In this document: in pieces, positions 21,879-21,971 of the stretch | Layout of the letters: each line of letters opens with the position of its first letter | How positions within the stretch are numbered: position 1 is the first letter of the stretch | Origin: an uncultured Oscillospiraceae bacterium | GTDB lineage: Bacteria; Bacillota; Clostridia; Oscillospirales; Oscillospiraceae | Assembly (NCBI GenBank): GCA_900757415.1 | Contig: CAAENU010000148.1 | Span: 1 to 21,971, forward strand | Direction: 5' to 3' | DNA length: 21,971 bases | Notes under the pieces: model-generated | What the model was told of the DNA's origin: nothing | Database searches by the model: none | What the model saw: only the letters and a program-made list of their open reading frames with translations | Made by a program: the position numbers and the translations under genes

Positions 21879-21903
21879 AAACCTCCGGCTAAGCCGGAGG
21901 TTT
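21879..21903. terminator. Terminator after the gcv operon
   Basis: A perfect 11-bp stem AAACCTCCGGC / GCCGGAGGTTT with a TAA loop, 27 bases after the lpdA stop. The plus-strand U-tract is short (TTTGATC). In the minus direction the stem runs into TTTTGATTTTA, so it may serve a convergent gene beyond the right edge as well. Confidence 0.8.
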
Positions 21904-21908
21904 GATCT

Positions 21909-21968
21909 GGCCCTATAAGGGCCTATTACGGACGAAGCCCCTTAAGGGGCCCGAAAGGTCTGCCGACC
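21909..21968. repeat. Cluster of palindromes at the right edge
   Basis: Three hairpins follow one another: GGCCCT-ATA-AGGGCC (21909-21923), the 14-bp perfect palindrome GCCCCTTAAGGGGC (21937-21950), and GGTC-TGCC-GACC (21957-21968). No ORF fits here. It may be an intergenic repeat or the 3' end of a structured RNA on the minus strand; the window ends before this can be decided. Confidence 0.55.
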
Positions 21969-21971
21969 GCA

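Noticed and set aside
1..21971. CRISPR array, rRNA, insertion sequence or prophage genes
   Set aside because: No regularly spaced direct repeats, rRNA segments, transposase, integrase or phage structural genes were seen.

Overview
The window looks like chromosome from a GC-rich Clostridia member, most likely an Oscillospiraceae/Ruminococcaceae-type gut anaerobe. This is inferred from AGGAGG-type ribosome sites, TTGACA/TATAAT promoters, HrcA/CIRCE control of dnaK, a LytTR/GHKL two-component pair, CCA-encoding tRNAs, a split glycine decarboxylase (GcvPA/GcvPB) and a monocluster ferredoxin. The genus cannot be fixed from the sequence alone.

Layout. 1-2126 (minus): heat-shock operon hrcA-grpE-dnaK (dnaK runs off the left edge) behind a promoter with a perfect CIRCE operator. 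2173-3382 (minus): lipoate-protein ligase, preceded by an overlapping 26-codon ORF and its own promoter and terminator. 3446-5524 (plus): LytTR response regulator and GHKL sensor kinase. 5613-7252 (plus): LemA-family protein and a zinc-ribbon/SHOCT protein, with a terminator-like hairpin in front of lemA. 7277-10020 (minus): pnp and rpsO, each with a structured leader. 10064-10176: a short repeat-like element bounded by inverted repeats. 10184-11333 (minus): ferredoxin and a LexA-like self-cleaving repressor, behind divergent promoters carrying four matching operators. 11461-11720 (minus): tRNA-Thr and tRNA-Tyr. 11794-12292 (plus): a small coiled protein overlapping a sigma-region-4-like protein. 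12308-14190 (plus): YitT membrane protein and a FabG-like reductase, each with its own promoter. 14276-21903 (plus): a complete glycine cleavage operon.

The operon at 14276-21903 is the most striking part. A tandem glycine riboswitch with an overlapping terminator controls a single 882-residue ORF in which GcvT (aminomethyltransferase) is fused to a divergent serine hydroxymethyltransferase. It is followed by gcvH, gcvPA, gcvPB and a dihydrolipoamide dehydrogenase. Together with the lipoate ligase at 2207-3196 this is a full kit for glycine cleavage. The fusion would place the enzyme that makes methylene-tetrahydrofolate from glycine next to the enzyme that uses it to turn a second glycine into serine. 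Other points worth a second look are the repressor circuit, whose operators lie about 31 and 63 bp apart and whose outward promoter has no clear gene, the inverted-repeat element, the leader hairpins, and the palindrome cluster at the right edge.
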